Source: Bacillota bacterium
GTDB taxonomy: Bacteria; Bacillota; Clostridia; Lachnospirales; Lachnospiraceae
NCBI GenBank assembly: GCA_023392535.1
Contig: JAEVYY010000027.1
Location: forward strand, 62,001 to 126,000
DNA: 64,000 nt
Direction: 5' to 3'
How positions within the stretch are numbered: position 1 is the first letter of the stretch; the number at the start of each line of letters is the position of its first letter. A program made the position numbers and the translations under genes. Shown here one piece after another: positions 52,266 to 61,381 of the stretch. The notes under the pieces are model-generated. The model did not search any database and had not been told where the DNA came from. It worked only from the letters and a program-made list of their open reading frames with translations.

Positions 52266-52307
52266 GAACCTGCTCCTATCTACAGCCTGTGGCCGTTATC
52301 ACTATTC

Positions 52308-53870
52308 TTATATATAATTCATCAAGGAATTCTGTACGATCTTACTTGTTGCCAGCAAAGCTGCATCATAAGCTGTCTGGGCACTCTTTAATTGAATGGA
52401 AAGTTCCGCAACATCAGCTCCCTCATTTTCTGTTACCAGACCTTTAAAGTTTGTTTGCTGTGCCGTTAATCTGGTCTTGATCAAATCAAGTCTTGCGCTC
52501 CTATTACCTGCATTCGTAGTAGCCAAATTGGTCTGATCAATAAAGCCATCCACTTCCGTTTCAGCACTCGCATATAGTTTCTGCTCTTTAGCCACTAAAT
52601 AAGTCTTTGCTTTATTAGCCGCTTCCAGACGAGCGGTAACGGCATCCTGATCATAGTTCGAATTGTCCTTCATTGCTTCCAGTGTGCTAATCGTTTTTTC
52701 TATATTCACCACATCCTGCGAAGCTTGCATTAATTCATCTACCATTCTTCCTATATCATGTGTAAAGACTTCAGAAGCCAGTGTATTTACCTGAATAGAC
52801 TGATTATATCCCACATCATAAGACATATATTGTTCTTCACCACTGTAGCTCACAGTTTTTCCATCAACTGTTTGGGTACATGCAAAGTAATGCTCTGGTC
52901 TTAAGTCCCCTTTTTCCCATATCGTCTTACCATATTCAAAGCTCATCGCAGTCGAGCTATCGCTCTGAATCACCTTATTCATATTATTGCTGATTAAAAT
53001 TTCGCCTGTTTCCGGTACATAGATAGCAGTTGCAATATCCGATGTTTCACTTTCATTGCAATCCTTCATCTGTGCATACGGGTCACTGCTTAACGAAACG
53101 GTCTTAAAAGTAAATTGGACTGGGCCTCCACTCGTAATGATAGTCGTATCACTGCCGTCCGCCGGTATACTAATGGTACCTGCACCATTGTTTAAAGTGT
53201 TACTAAGTGTGAGCGTCGGTGTAACCGAACCATCCAATGAATCATAAGCAAGACGAATTCTCGAGAGCGAGCTGCTAGATACATCCTGTTCTGTAGTCTG
53301 CCCCGCTTCATTATAGTTCGTAGTATTAATATCTGTAAGCGTTCCTGTATTTACATATGTTATGTTACTAACAGAGTCCGATTTGAAGTTCTCTACTATT
53401 TTATATGGAGCATTTTGGTTTGCTTCTTGGAAACGCAACGCCTCATTTGTCCGATATCCCGTAAAAAGTGTTCTTCCTCCAAATTCTGCATCTCCTGTTT
53501 CATATACTTCGTCGCGAAGCCCTTTTAATTGTTCTAAAATAGCCGCCCTATTCTCCGATGTCAAAGAGCTGTCATTGCCTTTATGGCATTGTTTTCGAAC
53601 ATCTTCCATAACTTTACTGACCGTTGTCAAAGCCGATACCGTAGAATCGATCCAGCCAACTGCATCTTCTGTATTCTTACTCAGATATTGTGTCACTTCA
53701 CTTAAATTCGTTCGTAATCGCAATGCTCTGATTGCAATAACAGGGTCATCGGAAGGTCTTGTGATTTTTTTTTCAGTCTCAATTTGTGTCGCAAGATTAT
53801 CCTGTAGGATCTTATTGTTATTTAAGTTCGTCAGTGAATTGTTCTGCATGATTTTATTTGTAATTCTCAT
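52308..53870 (-). CDS. flgL: Hook-filament junction protein FlgL (HAP3)
   Basis: 520 residues, long for FlgL. Flagellin-like N-terminal helices (MRITNKIMQNNSLTNLNNNK, TRPSDDPVIAIRALRLRTN) and C-terminal helices (LATTNAGNRSARLDLIKTRL) are clear. The central 200 residues are beta-rich and Ser/Thr-rich and account for the extra length. Three cysteines (RKQCHK, KDCNE, FACTQ) occur in this externally exposed protein. It joins FlgK to the filament. It lies between the second flgK and fliW. Confidence 0.93.
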   Translation of the reverse strand: MRITNKIMQNNSLTNLNNNKILQDNLATQIETEKKITRPSDDPVIAIRALRLRTNLSEVTQYLSKNTEDAVGWIDSTVSALTTVSKVMEDVRKQCHKGNDSSLTSENRAAILEQLKGLRDEVYETGDAEFGGRTLFTGYRTNEALRFQEANQNAPYKIVENFKSDSVSNITYVNTGTLTDINTTNYNEAGQTTEQDVSSSSLSRIRLAYDSLDGSVTPTLTLSNTLNNGAGTISIPADGSDTTIITSGGPVQFTFKTVSLSSDPYAQMKDCNESETSDIATAIYVPETGEILISNNMNKVIQSDSSTAMSFEYGKTIWEKGDLRPEHYFACTQTVDGKTVSYSGEEQYMSYDVGYNQSIQVNTLASEVFTHDIGRMVDELMQASQDVVNIEKTISTLEAMKDNSNYDQDAVTARLEAANKAKTYLVAKEQKLYASAETEVDGFIDQTNLATTNAGNRSARLDLIKTRLTAQQTNFKGLVTENEGADVAELSIQLKSAQTAYDAALLATSKIVQNSLMNYI

Positions 53871-53907
53871 TTAATTGCCCCCTTACCTTTCTCCTTTTAC
53901 CAGTCAT

Positions 53908-55776
53908 CTATACTCCTGTTGACAATATAAGCCGGTCATAGCACTCTGTCATTACAGAGATCATCTTGGATGCTAATGTAAATGCATTCTGAAATTTGAC
54001 AAGATTGAGTGCTTCCTCATCTTCATCCACTCCTGATACGGAAAGTCTCTGATTTTGAATGGTGTTCGATACATTTGTATAATTAAGATATCCTGTATTA
54101 GCCTTACCCGCACTTAAAGATATGTCCGATAGAATACTCTCCAAAAATTCCGACGCAGATCCACCTCTGAAACTCATTTTACTCTTATTGGTCTTCAGAC
54201 CTATGAGATCATCAATTACATCATATTTATCCTGACCGTCCGTTGCGCCTGTATGTGTTGCCAATTTGCCAGGATCTGATTCAATGGAAGAAGATACCGC
54301 AAAATTTAGAGCAGTGAGTTTATAATAACTATCATCAGTAGAAGACACGGACGCTCCATTAATCGAAGTTGTTAGTCCATATTGTCCATTGGCAGATGTT
54401 CCGGTCAACAGAATCGTTGCTGGGTCTCCATAGGAATCTACCGATCCTGTCTGTGTTAATATGCTGTTAAATGCAGATGCAAAGCTCCGTATCCATTCAT
54501 TCATCTGCTCCATATAATGGGGTACCCCTTTGTAATCAATACTTTTACCAACTTCAGCTTCTTTGTTCAAGGCTGATCCATTGATAAATTGCGTATTATC
54601 TGCACTCAGTACAAATGTGTAACTCGGAGGATCCGTGGTAGAATCATAAGTCCAACTATCGTACAAATATTCCGTATTTCCTATTGTTATAGTTCCGCCC
54701 GAATCAGGCAAGGTACATTTACTCAAGTCTTTTAAATAATCCAGAGTGACATCAACGGTGACTGTCTGATGGGTATCCCCATTTACTACCGTGCTGCCTA
54801 TGGCACTTGCCTTACCCTGAAAGTTTGCATTGTTATTACCATCTCTGATATCAATTAATCCACGTAAAGATCCACCGAGGCTAGCATTATACATCCCGAA
54901 ATCAGTTCCTGTTTTTTTCCACACAATGTCATACAGTCCGTCAATATCTGATTGATTTATTTTTTCATTATCTTTTCTGGCAACGCATTCCAGTTCGTTA
55001 TAGTCGTACATATCTACCAATGTCTGCCCAGAACCTATCGTTACCAGATAACGGTTAGCTCCCGTCACCCTCTCCGGGTTATTAGAATCTTTAATGGGAT
55101 CTTCCGTCACCTTCACATCTACGATTTTTGAAAGTTGATCCACTATCAACGTTCTCTGATCTCTCAGTTCATTTGCCATAACGCCTGTAAGCTCTATCGT
55201 ATTAATTTGCTTATTCAGAGTAGCTATCTGAGACGCCAGCGCATTGATCGAAGTGGTCAAGGTCTTAATCTCTGAATTTGCATCCGCCTGTACTTTCTGA
55301 AGATTTCCGGATGCGGTATTGAAATAGCTAGCCAAACTCTTCGCCGCACTGATAAATGCTGCTTTTGTATTCTTATCTCCTGAATTGTTCTTTACGTTCT
55401 GTAATGCATCATACATCTTGTTGAAAATAGTCGTGAATCCAGGTAATTTATCTTTCTCATCCATAAAATAATTTTCAATTTCTTCCATATAATATTGTTT
55501 TTTATCATACTCCCCAAGTACAGTAGAGTTATTCCAATATTTTGTATCATAGAATTCATTTCTCTGCCTTTCGATCGCAATCGTGTCAACACCTGCACCA
55601 ATACAACCGTAGGTCGTGAATATTCTAAGGGCATCAGAAGCCTGTTGCGTCACTGTCTGACGACTGTAACCTTTTGTCTCTTTATTTGAGATATTATTTC
55701 CCGTCGTATTTAGTGCTGCGTTTGCAGCATTCAAACCACTATATCCGATATTCAGTCCCAAAAATGTTGATGGCAT
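53908..55776 (-). CDS. flgK: Hook-filament junction protein FlgK, second paralogue
   Basis: 622 residues. The N-terminal signature LNIGYSGLNAANAALNTTGN followed by NISNKETKGYSRQTV, and the C-terminal ALNLVKFQNAFTLASKMISV, define FlgK (HAP1). Compared with its neighbour it has an extra beta-rich section (about 330-420, ITIGNTEYLYDSWTYDST). It also has four cysteines (YGCIG, ELECVA, LSKCTL, TECYDR). GGAGG precedes the ATG. Both paralogues look intact, so this is not a pseudogene. Its division of labour with the first copy is unknown. Confidence 0.92.
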   Translation of the reverse strand: MPSTFLGLNIGYSGLNAANAALNTTGNNISNKETKGYSRQTVTQQASDALRIFTTYGCIGAGVDTIAIERQRNEFYDTKYWNNSTVLGEYDKKQYYMEEIENYFMDEKDKLPGFTTIFNKMYDALQNVKNNSGDKNTKAAFISAAKSLASYFNTASGNLQKVQADANSEIKTLTTSINALASQIATLNKQINTIELTGVMANELRDQRTLIVDQLSKIVDVKVTEDPIKDSNNPERVTGANRYLVTIGSGQTLVDMYDYNELECVARKDNEKINQSDIDGLYDIVWKKTGTDFGMYNASLGGSLRGLIDIRDGNNNANFQGKASAIGSTVVNGDTHQTVTVDVTLDYLKDLSKCTLPDSGGTITIGNTEYLYDSWTYDSTTDPPSYTFVLSADNTQFINGSALNKEAEVGKSIDYKGVPHYMEQMNEWIRSFASAFNSILTQTGSVDSYGDPATILLTGTSANGQYGLTTSINGASVSSTDDSYYKLTALNFAVSSSIESDPGKLATHTGATDGQDKYDVIDDLIGLKTNKSKMSFRGGSASEFLESILSDISLSAGKANTGYLNYTNVSNTIQNQRLSVSGVDEDEEALNLVKFQNAFTLASKMISVMTECYDRLILSTGV

Positions 55777-55793
55777 TTACTTTACCTCCATAG

Positions 55794-57404
55794 TTATCTA
55801 CCCAAAGTACTAATTACATGTTCCAACATACTATCAATTACATTTATGTACCTGCTTGCTGCATTATAAGCATTTTGAAATCGAATCATATTGGTCAATT
55901 CTTCTTCCTGTGATACGCCCATGATCTGCTGCCTGGCTGCTTCTTTAGAATCTACTACATCTTGCTGCGTACTTACGAAAGATCTGTACACAAGACCAGA
56001 CGTTCCAATCTGCGAAATCAAATCCGAATAATAATCGATAAATGTATTTTTTTTGGTAACATTGGGATTTAATGTGTAAATTTCATCCTCAAACAAGGCT
56101 TTCATTGCCTCTGCTGTTTCAAAATCCTCGCTTTTATCGGCAAGTATAAATTCTAATTTACTAGGCTGCTCCTGCAATTCTTTATTGATCTGTAGATTCG
56201 CAGTCGTAAATGAAGTTCCCGCGACTGTCTCAAACAATTGATATGCGGGCTGTCCCGCTTCAGGGCGCATATAAGTAGAATCACTATCCAATGCCGTAGC
56301 TCTGTCCGCCGCATCCGATAATACCTGATTCATAGCAGTCGTAATGTTATGAATCAGTTGATCAAATTCTGCCTGAACATTCATTATCGTAGACAGCGCT
56401 ATATTTTCATCATAATATTCTTTATCGGTAAGATCTTCATACGTTGCCGCGTGATCTCCTCTTGCCAGAAGCGTAGCTCTCAGGCTTCCGACATCGGTAT
56501 CTGCTTCGGTGGAAATAGCTCTGGTCAAATCAAATACCTTCGCATTATCGATCTTATAATTTTTCTTGCCTTCTGCATCTACTGTATAGGAAGCATTCTG
56601 AGGCCAGAAAGGTGTATAGAATCCTGTCCCTGAGTCCATATCGAGTCCTATTTCATTTACTTTGTCCAGTGTTACAAAGGAAACTCCCTCTATACTGACC
56701 GTAACAATGTTGTTGGCATTTTCCTCATACGATATATTCGCAAATGCACCTAATTCATCCAGGATCTGGTTTCTGGCATCCCTTAAATCATTTGCCCGTT
56801 CTACACCACCTGACTCAATGTTACTGATCCGTTCGTTCAATTCACGGAGCTGATTTCCATATTTGTTTATTTTATCTACCTGACTTTTAACCTGTAGATT
56901 GAGATTGTCCTGATAGGATTTCAATCCCTTGTAAACGGATTGGGCGTTGTCCAAAAATTGAGCAGAACGTTGTACTAGCAGCCCCTGTTTTACGGTATCC
57001 TTTGGTGATTTGGCAAGTTCTTGTACAGCTACCCATAGGTTGTCTAAGGATTCACTAAAAGAAACACCTTCCAATTCTCCAAAAAGATTTTCCACTTCCC
57101 CCATCACTTCTGCTGATTTTTCGTAAAACGCGCTCCGACCCGATTCTTTTCTATAGGATTGATCAAGAAAATAACTTCTTACCTGTCTTACCGCGGAATA
57201 TGTTACGCCCAGACCGAGCTGTTGATTAGAAACAGAAGACCTATTGACAGATATGGTATTATATATTTTATCGCTCAAAGATACTTGTTGTCTAACATAT
57301 CCTGTCGTATTTATATTAGACATATTATGAGCGGTTGTATTCAATGCATTCTGACTTGTTTGTAAACCGGATACTCCGATGTATAAGCTTCCCATTAATG
57401 GCAT
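55794..57404 (-). CDS. flgK: Hook-filament junction protein FlgK, first paralogue
   Basis: 536 residues. YIGVSGLQTSQNALNTTAHN and MSNINTTGYVRQQVSL at the N-terminus, EELTNMIRFQNAYNAASRYI at the C-terminus. The middle lacks the extra beta section of the second copy and I find no cysteines. It is closer to the usual length for FlgK. GAGGTGA is well placed before the ATG. It follows flgN, whose product is the usual FlgK/FlgL chaperone. Confidence 0.94.
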   Translation of the reverse strand: MPLMGSLYIGVSGLQTSQNALNTTAHNMSNINTTGYVRQQVSLSDKIYNTISVNRSSVSNQQLGLGVTYSAVRQVRSYFLDQSYRKESGRSAFYEKSAEVMGEVENLFGELEGVSFSESLDNLWVAVQELAKSPKDTVKQGLLVQRSAQFLDNAQSVYKGLKSYQDNLNLQVKSQVDKINKYGNQLRELNERISNIESGGVERANDLRDARNQILDELGAFANISYEENANNIVTVSIEGVSFVTLDKVNEIGLDMDSGTGFYTPFWPQNASYTVDAEGKKNYKIDNAKVFDLTRAISTEADTDVGSLRATLLARGDHAATYEDLTDKEYYDENIALSTIMNVQAEFDQLIHNITTAMNQVLSDAADRATALDSDSTYMRPEAGQPAYQLFETVAGTSFTTANLQINKELQEQPSKLEFILADKSEDFETAEAMKALFEDEIYTLNPNVTKKNTFIDYYSDLISQIGTSGLVYRSFVSTQQDVVDSKEAARQQIMGVSQEEELTNMIRFQNAYNAASRYINVIDSMLEHVISTLGR

Positions 57405-57425
57405 ACTGTCACCTCAAAGTGTAGA

Positions 57426-57941
57426 CTATTGTTTGGCGTCGAAATTTGTGTCTTGGCCCATTACGGTCCCGGCAGCATAAGCTCCCCGATTGTAATTGGC
57501 AGTTTCCGGTGCCGTTTTCATTGCTCGAATCATTAACAAATCAAACTCAACTAAATCGCTGGAGACCCGAATCAATTCGCGGTTATGTTCATTTACTCTT
57601 ACCATGTTCTTCATCGTAATCTGTAATTTGTCATGAATCTCCGCCAATTTCTTTTGTTCCTGCGGCCGTTCTTCAAGCATCTGAATCAAATTAACTAGTT
57701 TCAAAGTCTTAACATCCTTGTTAATAACGTTGGCAATATCCTTCATGAGCGATGTTCTTTTTTGCTCTAATGGATTAATTCTGCTTACAACGATCTGTTC
57801 TTCATCCGTGATTTTTTCTAATTCTTTTAAATTTCCCGACACAATGATCGGTGTTTTTTTATTGGATAACTCTAGCAGCGTCTCATATTCTGAATTCTCC
57901 TTATTCAAAACAGTAATTAAATCCTCCATCAAACTAGCCAC
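57426..57941 (-). CDS. flgN: Flagellar chaperone FlgN
   Basis: 171 residues starting at GTG 57941 (reads M-A-S-L-M-E-D-L). AGGGGTG lies 6 bases upstream; a GTG at 57950 is part of that site. The helical bundle pattern MEDLITVLNKENSEYETLLE and EKITDEEQIVVSRINPLEQK is typical of the FlgN family. It protects FlgK and FlgL and brings them to the export gate. It lies between flgM and flgK. Confidence 0.9.
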   Translation of the reverse strand: MASLMEDLITVLNKENSEYETLLELSNKKTPIIVSGNLKELEKITDEEQIVVSRINPLEQKRTSLMKDIANVINKDVKTLKLVNLIQMLEERPQEQKKLAEIHDKLQITMKNMVRVNEHNRELIRVSSDLVEFDLLMIRAMKTAPETANYNRGAYAAGTVMGQDTNFDAKQ

Positions 57942-57997
57942 TAGAATCACCCCTTATCTTTACTTCCGAGTTTTCGTATTTCATGATGCCTCTATCA

Positions 57998-58279
57998 TTA
58001 GATACGAAAATTCTCATTGTACTTCGCTATCAATTTATCTGCAAAACTATCTCCATTCACTTCATAGGTTCCGTTTTGGATACTTGTTTTGATAGGAGCC
58101 GTAACTTCTTCGCGTACATCAGGACTTTCTGCAAGCGCTTGCTTTGCGACCTGTATATCTCTACCAATCGTAGAAATCTGTAACTGATCTGAAAAACCTG
58201 TCTTTTTTGTTTGATTTATCTTACTCGTATTCTTAGCAGTATATAATTGCTGTATTTTCGTATAAGATTCAATACGCAT
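57998..58279 (-). CDS. flgM: Anti-sigma-28 factor FlgM
   Basis: 93 residues. The C-terminal sigma-binding region (DIQVAKQALAESPDVREEVT, GTYEVNGDSFADKLI) is characteristic. Begins MRIESYTKIQQLY like other clostridial FlgM. It holds sigma-28 inactive until exported through the finished hook. First gene of flgM-flgN-flgK-flgK-flgL-fliW-csrA. GGAGGAG precedes the ATG. A sigma-28-type promoter upstream gives feedback control. Confidence 0.93.
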   Translation of the reverse strand: MRIESYTKIQQLYTAKNTSKINQTKKTGFSDQLQISTIGRDIQVAKQALAESPDVREEVTAPIKTSIQNGTYEVNGDSFADKLIAKYNENFRI

Positions 58280-58331
58280 ATAGAACTCCTCCTTACATGG
58301 ATTATAAGAAATCTTGCTTATCCTATATTAT

Positions 58332-58358
58332 TTATCGACCAGATTATAAAAGACTTTA
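58332..58358 (-). promoter_or_regulatory. Sigma-28 promoter of the flgM operon
   Basis: Minus strand TAAA (58358-58355), exactly 15 bases, GTCGATAA (58339-58332). One mismatch to GCCGATAA. The 105-base gap holds no obvious terminator for the upstream metabolic genes. Confidence 0.82.
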
Positions 58359-58384
58359 GCTTTTTTTTATATATTACTCGATTT

Positions 58385-59569
58385 TCACTTTAATAATGCT
58401 TTCATAACTAGGGTATAACATTGTTCTGCTTTTAAAAGTTGCTCCAATTCCAAATATTCGTTGATTGTATGAGCCAGATCTTCTCTGGATGGACCTAGAC
58501 CAATGGTCTTAATGCCAGCTTCTCCTGCATAGTGGCTGCCGTTGGTACAAAAATTATACTGCGTAATTTGAGGATGATAGCCGTTTTTTATCAGTTCCTG
58601 GTAGATATCCTGCACAAAGGCTTCCGATTCCCCGAAGAGCCACCCTGGGAAAAAACGTTCACTTTTAATCCATTCTCCCGTAAAACACTTTTCTCTACCT
58701 GTTGCATAGGATACTTTTGCTTTTATTTCTTTATTTTCTTTCATAAGAGTATCTAAAAGTGCCTCAATCGGCTCTATTACACTTTCCTTTGTCTCCCCCA
58801 CCAAAAGACGCCGGTCATAGGTAGCACGACAATATTCCGGCACTACAGAAGCACCCGGATAGGGACTTGACTTTATATCCGTCAATTCCAAGATCCCTTT
58901 TCCTAGTATCGGATGTTCTGTCGGCTGTAATGTGCGAATGGCTTCTATGATCTTTGTCATTTGGTAGACCGCATTATTTCCTTTTTCAGGATTTGCAGAA
59001 TGTGCAGGAATACCGAAAGTCTCTATAACAATTTCAGCTCTTCCCCGCTGTCCTATTTTAAGATTTAATTCCGAAGCTTCCCCGATGATCACATAATCAG
59101 GGTGGATAAAGGAACTGATTTCTCTCGCTGCGACCCCTTCAAAACATTCTTCATGAACCACTCCGGCTACATAGATATCTCCGCAAAAATCTTTATCGCA
59201 TGCCTTTGCAAATGCTGCTGCTCCAAAGATCATCGCTGCTAAAGCGCCTTTCATGTCTGTAGATCCTCTACCGAAGATTTTTCCCTCTGCTAGTTTTCCC
59301 TCAAAGGGTTCGACATCCCATTGCTTCCTCTGCGTAACTGGAACGGTATCCATGTGCCCATCAAACAGAATGGTAGGACCTGATTTCTTTCCTTTTATAT
59401 GCCCTATGGTATTTCCATATTTATCTACGACGACTTCATCATAACCATGAGACATCATATATTCTTTTATTTTATCAGAGATCCCCTTTTCCTTTCCCGA
59501 ATAACTCTTTTCTCCAATAAGATTCTGACATAACGTAAGCAGCTCCTCTTTATCTTCCTGTTTTATCAT
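58385..59569 (-). CDS. YgeY-like M20 family metallohydrolase
   Basis: 394 residues from the ATG at 59569 (GGAGA 8 bases upstream, inside the end of the preceding gene). An alternative start at 59596 is less well placed. Metal ligands: LFDGHMDTVP, RGSTDMKGA, VVHEECFEG, IGEASE and DLAHTINEYLE, with the dimerisation lid between. CTNGSHYAGEAGIKTIGLGP is typical of the YgeY group, linked with diaminopropionate and purine-related catabolism in E. coli. It probably removes an acyl or amide group from an amino acid derivative. No signal peptide. Confidence 0.85.
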   Translation of the reverse strand: MIKQEDKEELLTLCQNLIGEKSYSGKEKGISDKIKEYMMSHGYDEVVVDKYGNTIGHIKGKKSGPTILFDGHMDTVPVTQRKQWDVEPFEGKLAEGKIFGRGSTDMKGALAAMIFGAAAFAKACDKDFCGDIYVAGVVHEECFEGVAAREISSFIHPDYVIIGEASELNLKIGQRGRAEIVIETFGIPAHSANPEKGNNAVYQMTKIIEAIRTLQPTEHPILGKGILELTDIKSSPYPGASVVPEYCRATYDRRLLVGETKESVIEPIEALLDTLMKENKEIKAKVSYATGREKCFTGEWIKSERFFPGWLFGESEAFVQDIYQELIKNGYHPQITQYNFCTNGSHYAGEAGIKTIGLGPSREDLAHTINEYLELEQLLKAEQCYTLVMKALLK

Positions 59570-61346
59570 ATCCTTGCTCTCCATTTCGATTTCCATTTAC
59601 ACCACTTATTTTATAGACATCAATTTTTCTATATAAAGTAGCCATACTAATGCCCAGTTTCTGAGCAATTCTACGTTTACCCTCCGTGGTATCCCCATAG
59701 ATCCACAAAGCTTTTTGTATTTCCTTTTCTTCTAATTCCTGTATGGTATGTACATATTTGTCTTTCATTCCTGTGGAAATGCTCCAAAGATCCAGATTTA
59801 AATTATTGCACCCGATAAAGCCATCCTCCTCCATCATGCTGACCATGAATTCCACAACATTTTGTAATTCTCTGACATTTCCAGGCCAATCATATCTTCG
59901 CAACAGTTTCATCACGTCGGGATCCATATATTTGAAATTCTTCTCTTGCAACCGACAATAGCGATTGATAAAATACAGCACGAATTCTTCCAGCTCCCCT
60001 TTCCTGTCCCGCAAAGGAGCTACATGTAAAGGGATTACATTCAAGCGATAATACAAATCACTGCGGAATGCTTTTTTTTCCATCATTTCATGTAGGTTAC
60101 GGTTCGATGCTGCAATCATTCGGACATTGATAGGAATACTTTGACTGGATCCCACTCTGGTTATCCGGTGCTCTTGTAAGACGCGAAGAAGTTTTCCCTG
60201 CATATGCAGGGGAAGATCTCCGATATCATCCAGAAATATCACCCCATTATTTGCCATTTCAAATTCTCCCATACGGCCTGCTGGATCTGCACCCGGAAAA
60301 GCTCCTGCCACATAACCAAATAATTCACATTCCATCGTAGCATCAGGAATAGATGCGCAATGAATTACTACAAAAGGCTTATCCGACCTTTCACTTTCTT
60401 TCCAAATTGCCTTAGCCACGACTTCTTTTCCAGTGCCGCTCTCCCCTGTTATTAAGACTGTGGTATTCGCTTTGGCTATTTTTTTTATACTTTTAGTCAG
60501 ATCTCTGGTTATCGCGCTGCTTCCAATAATACTATTTTCACTATAAGCTCTGGATTTTTGGCTATACTCATACAATTCGTTTTGCAGGACATGAATATCG
60601 CTAAATAATAACATGTAGCTGGCGGAATCACTGCAATTTTGCATATCATATAAAGAACCCATAACCGTGTATTTCCGTCCACATACAATCAGCATGTATT
60701 CTTTTTGATGATTCATCATATCGCCAGTGGCTTCCATGTCTATACTTACGTTAGACAAACTCTCCTCATCTTCCAGATGTAGTTGTTCTCTGGCTGCCTT
60801 GTTGACGGTCAGGATAGTATTCTTCTCTCCAATTACCAAAACACTTTGTTTTACTTGATTGACCATTTCTCGAAGGATCGTGTTGAGCTCCCGGTTTCGC
60901 TCTTTTTCCTCTTGTTCCATTGCTTTAGACGCAATCATATCTGCAATTTGCTTCAAAAATTCCAGAAAAGTCACCTGTTTCCTTTTCATATGTTCTTTCT
61001 GTTCATCATTCAGACAAGCCAGTCCTATAACTCCAATGACTACTTCTCCCAATAAAATAGGTGCTGAAATTTCATAAGTCTCAAAACAATTACCTTCATT
61101 GGGGCAGGTCGCACAAAGTCTGTGATTGCCAGGGTCGTCAATGATCATTTGCTTACCAGAGCGCATTACATAATCAAAAACAAAGGCTGTACTTCCTACA
61201 TAAGTATTGATTTCAGACTCAAATATGCCTGTTCCGGCAATTCTGAGATAATCGGTATCTATAATTACGACATCTACCTGTACCACTTTTGCTATAATTT
61301 TTGCATACTGAATAACGGCATTTTGTATTTTTTTTAAATATGTCAT
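59550..61346 (-). CDS. Sigma-54-dependent transcriptional activator
   Basis: 598 residues. The N-terminal GAF-like sensor (about 1-150) has a cysteine cluster CATCPNEGNC. A PAS-like region follows (170-270). The AAA+ domain has Walker A GESGTGKE and Walker B GVIFLDDIGDLP, but the sigma-54 contact loop reads GAFPGA instead of GAFTGA. The C-terminal Fis-type helix-turn-helix contains KRRIAQKLGISMATLYRKI. It lies inside the ygeX/ygeY-like unit, as ygeV does in E. coli, so autoregulation of this catabolic set is likely. No -24/-12 promoter is visible in the window. Confidence 0.9.
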   Translation of the reverse strand: MTYLKKIQNAVIQYAKIIAKVVQVDVVIIDTDYLRIAGTGIFESEINTYVGSTAFVFDYVMRSGKQMIIDDPGNHRLCATCPNEGNCFETYEISAPILLGEVVIGVIGLACLNDEQKEHMKRKQVTFLEFLKQIADMIASKAMEQEEKERNRELNTILREMVNQVKQSVLVIGEKNTILTVNKAAREQLHLEDEESLSNVSIDMEATGDMMNHQKEYMLIVCGRKYTVMGSLYDMQNCSDSASYMLLFSDIHVLQNELYEYSQKSRAYSENSIIGSSAITRDLTKSIKKIAKANTTVLITGESGTGKEVVAKAIWKESERSDKPFVVIHCASIPDATMECELFGYVAGAFPGADPAGRMGEFEMANNGVIFLDDIGDLPLHMQGKLLRVLQEHRITRVGSSQSIPINVRMIAASNRNLHEMMEKKAFRSDLYYRLNVIPLHVAPLRDRKGELEEFVLYFINRYCRLQEKNFKYMDPDVMKLLRRYDWPGNVRELQNVVEFMVSMMEEDGFIGCNNLNLDLWSISTGMKDKYVHTIQELEEKEIQKALWIYGDTTEGKRRIAQKLGISMATLYRKIDVYKISGVNGNRNGEQGYDKTGR

Positions 61347-61381
61347 AGCGGTACCTCACCTTCCAAAATGAAGGAAGCCTT

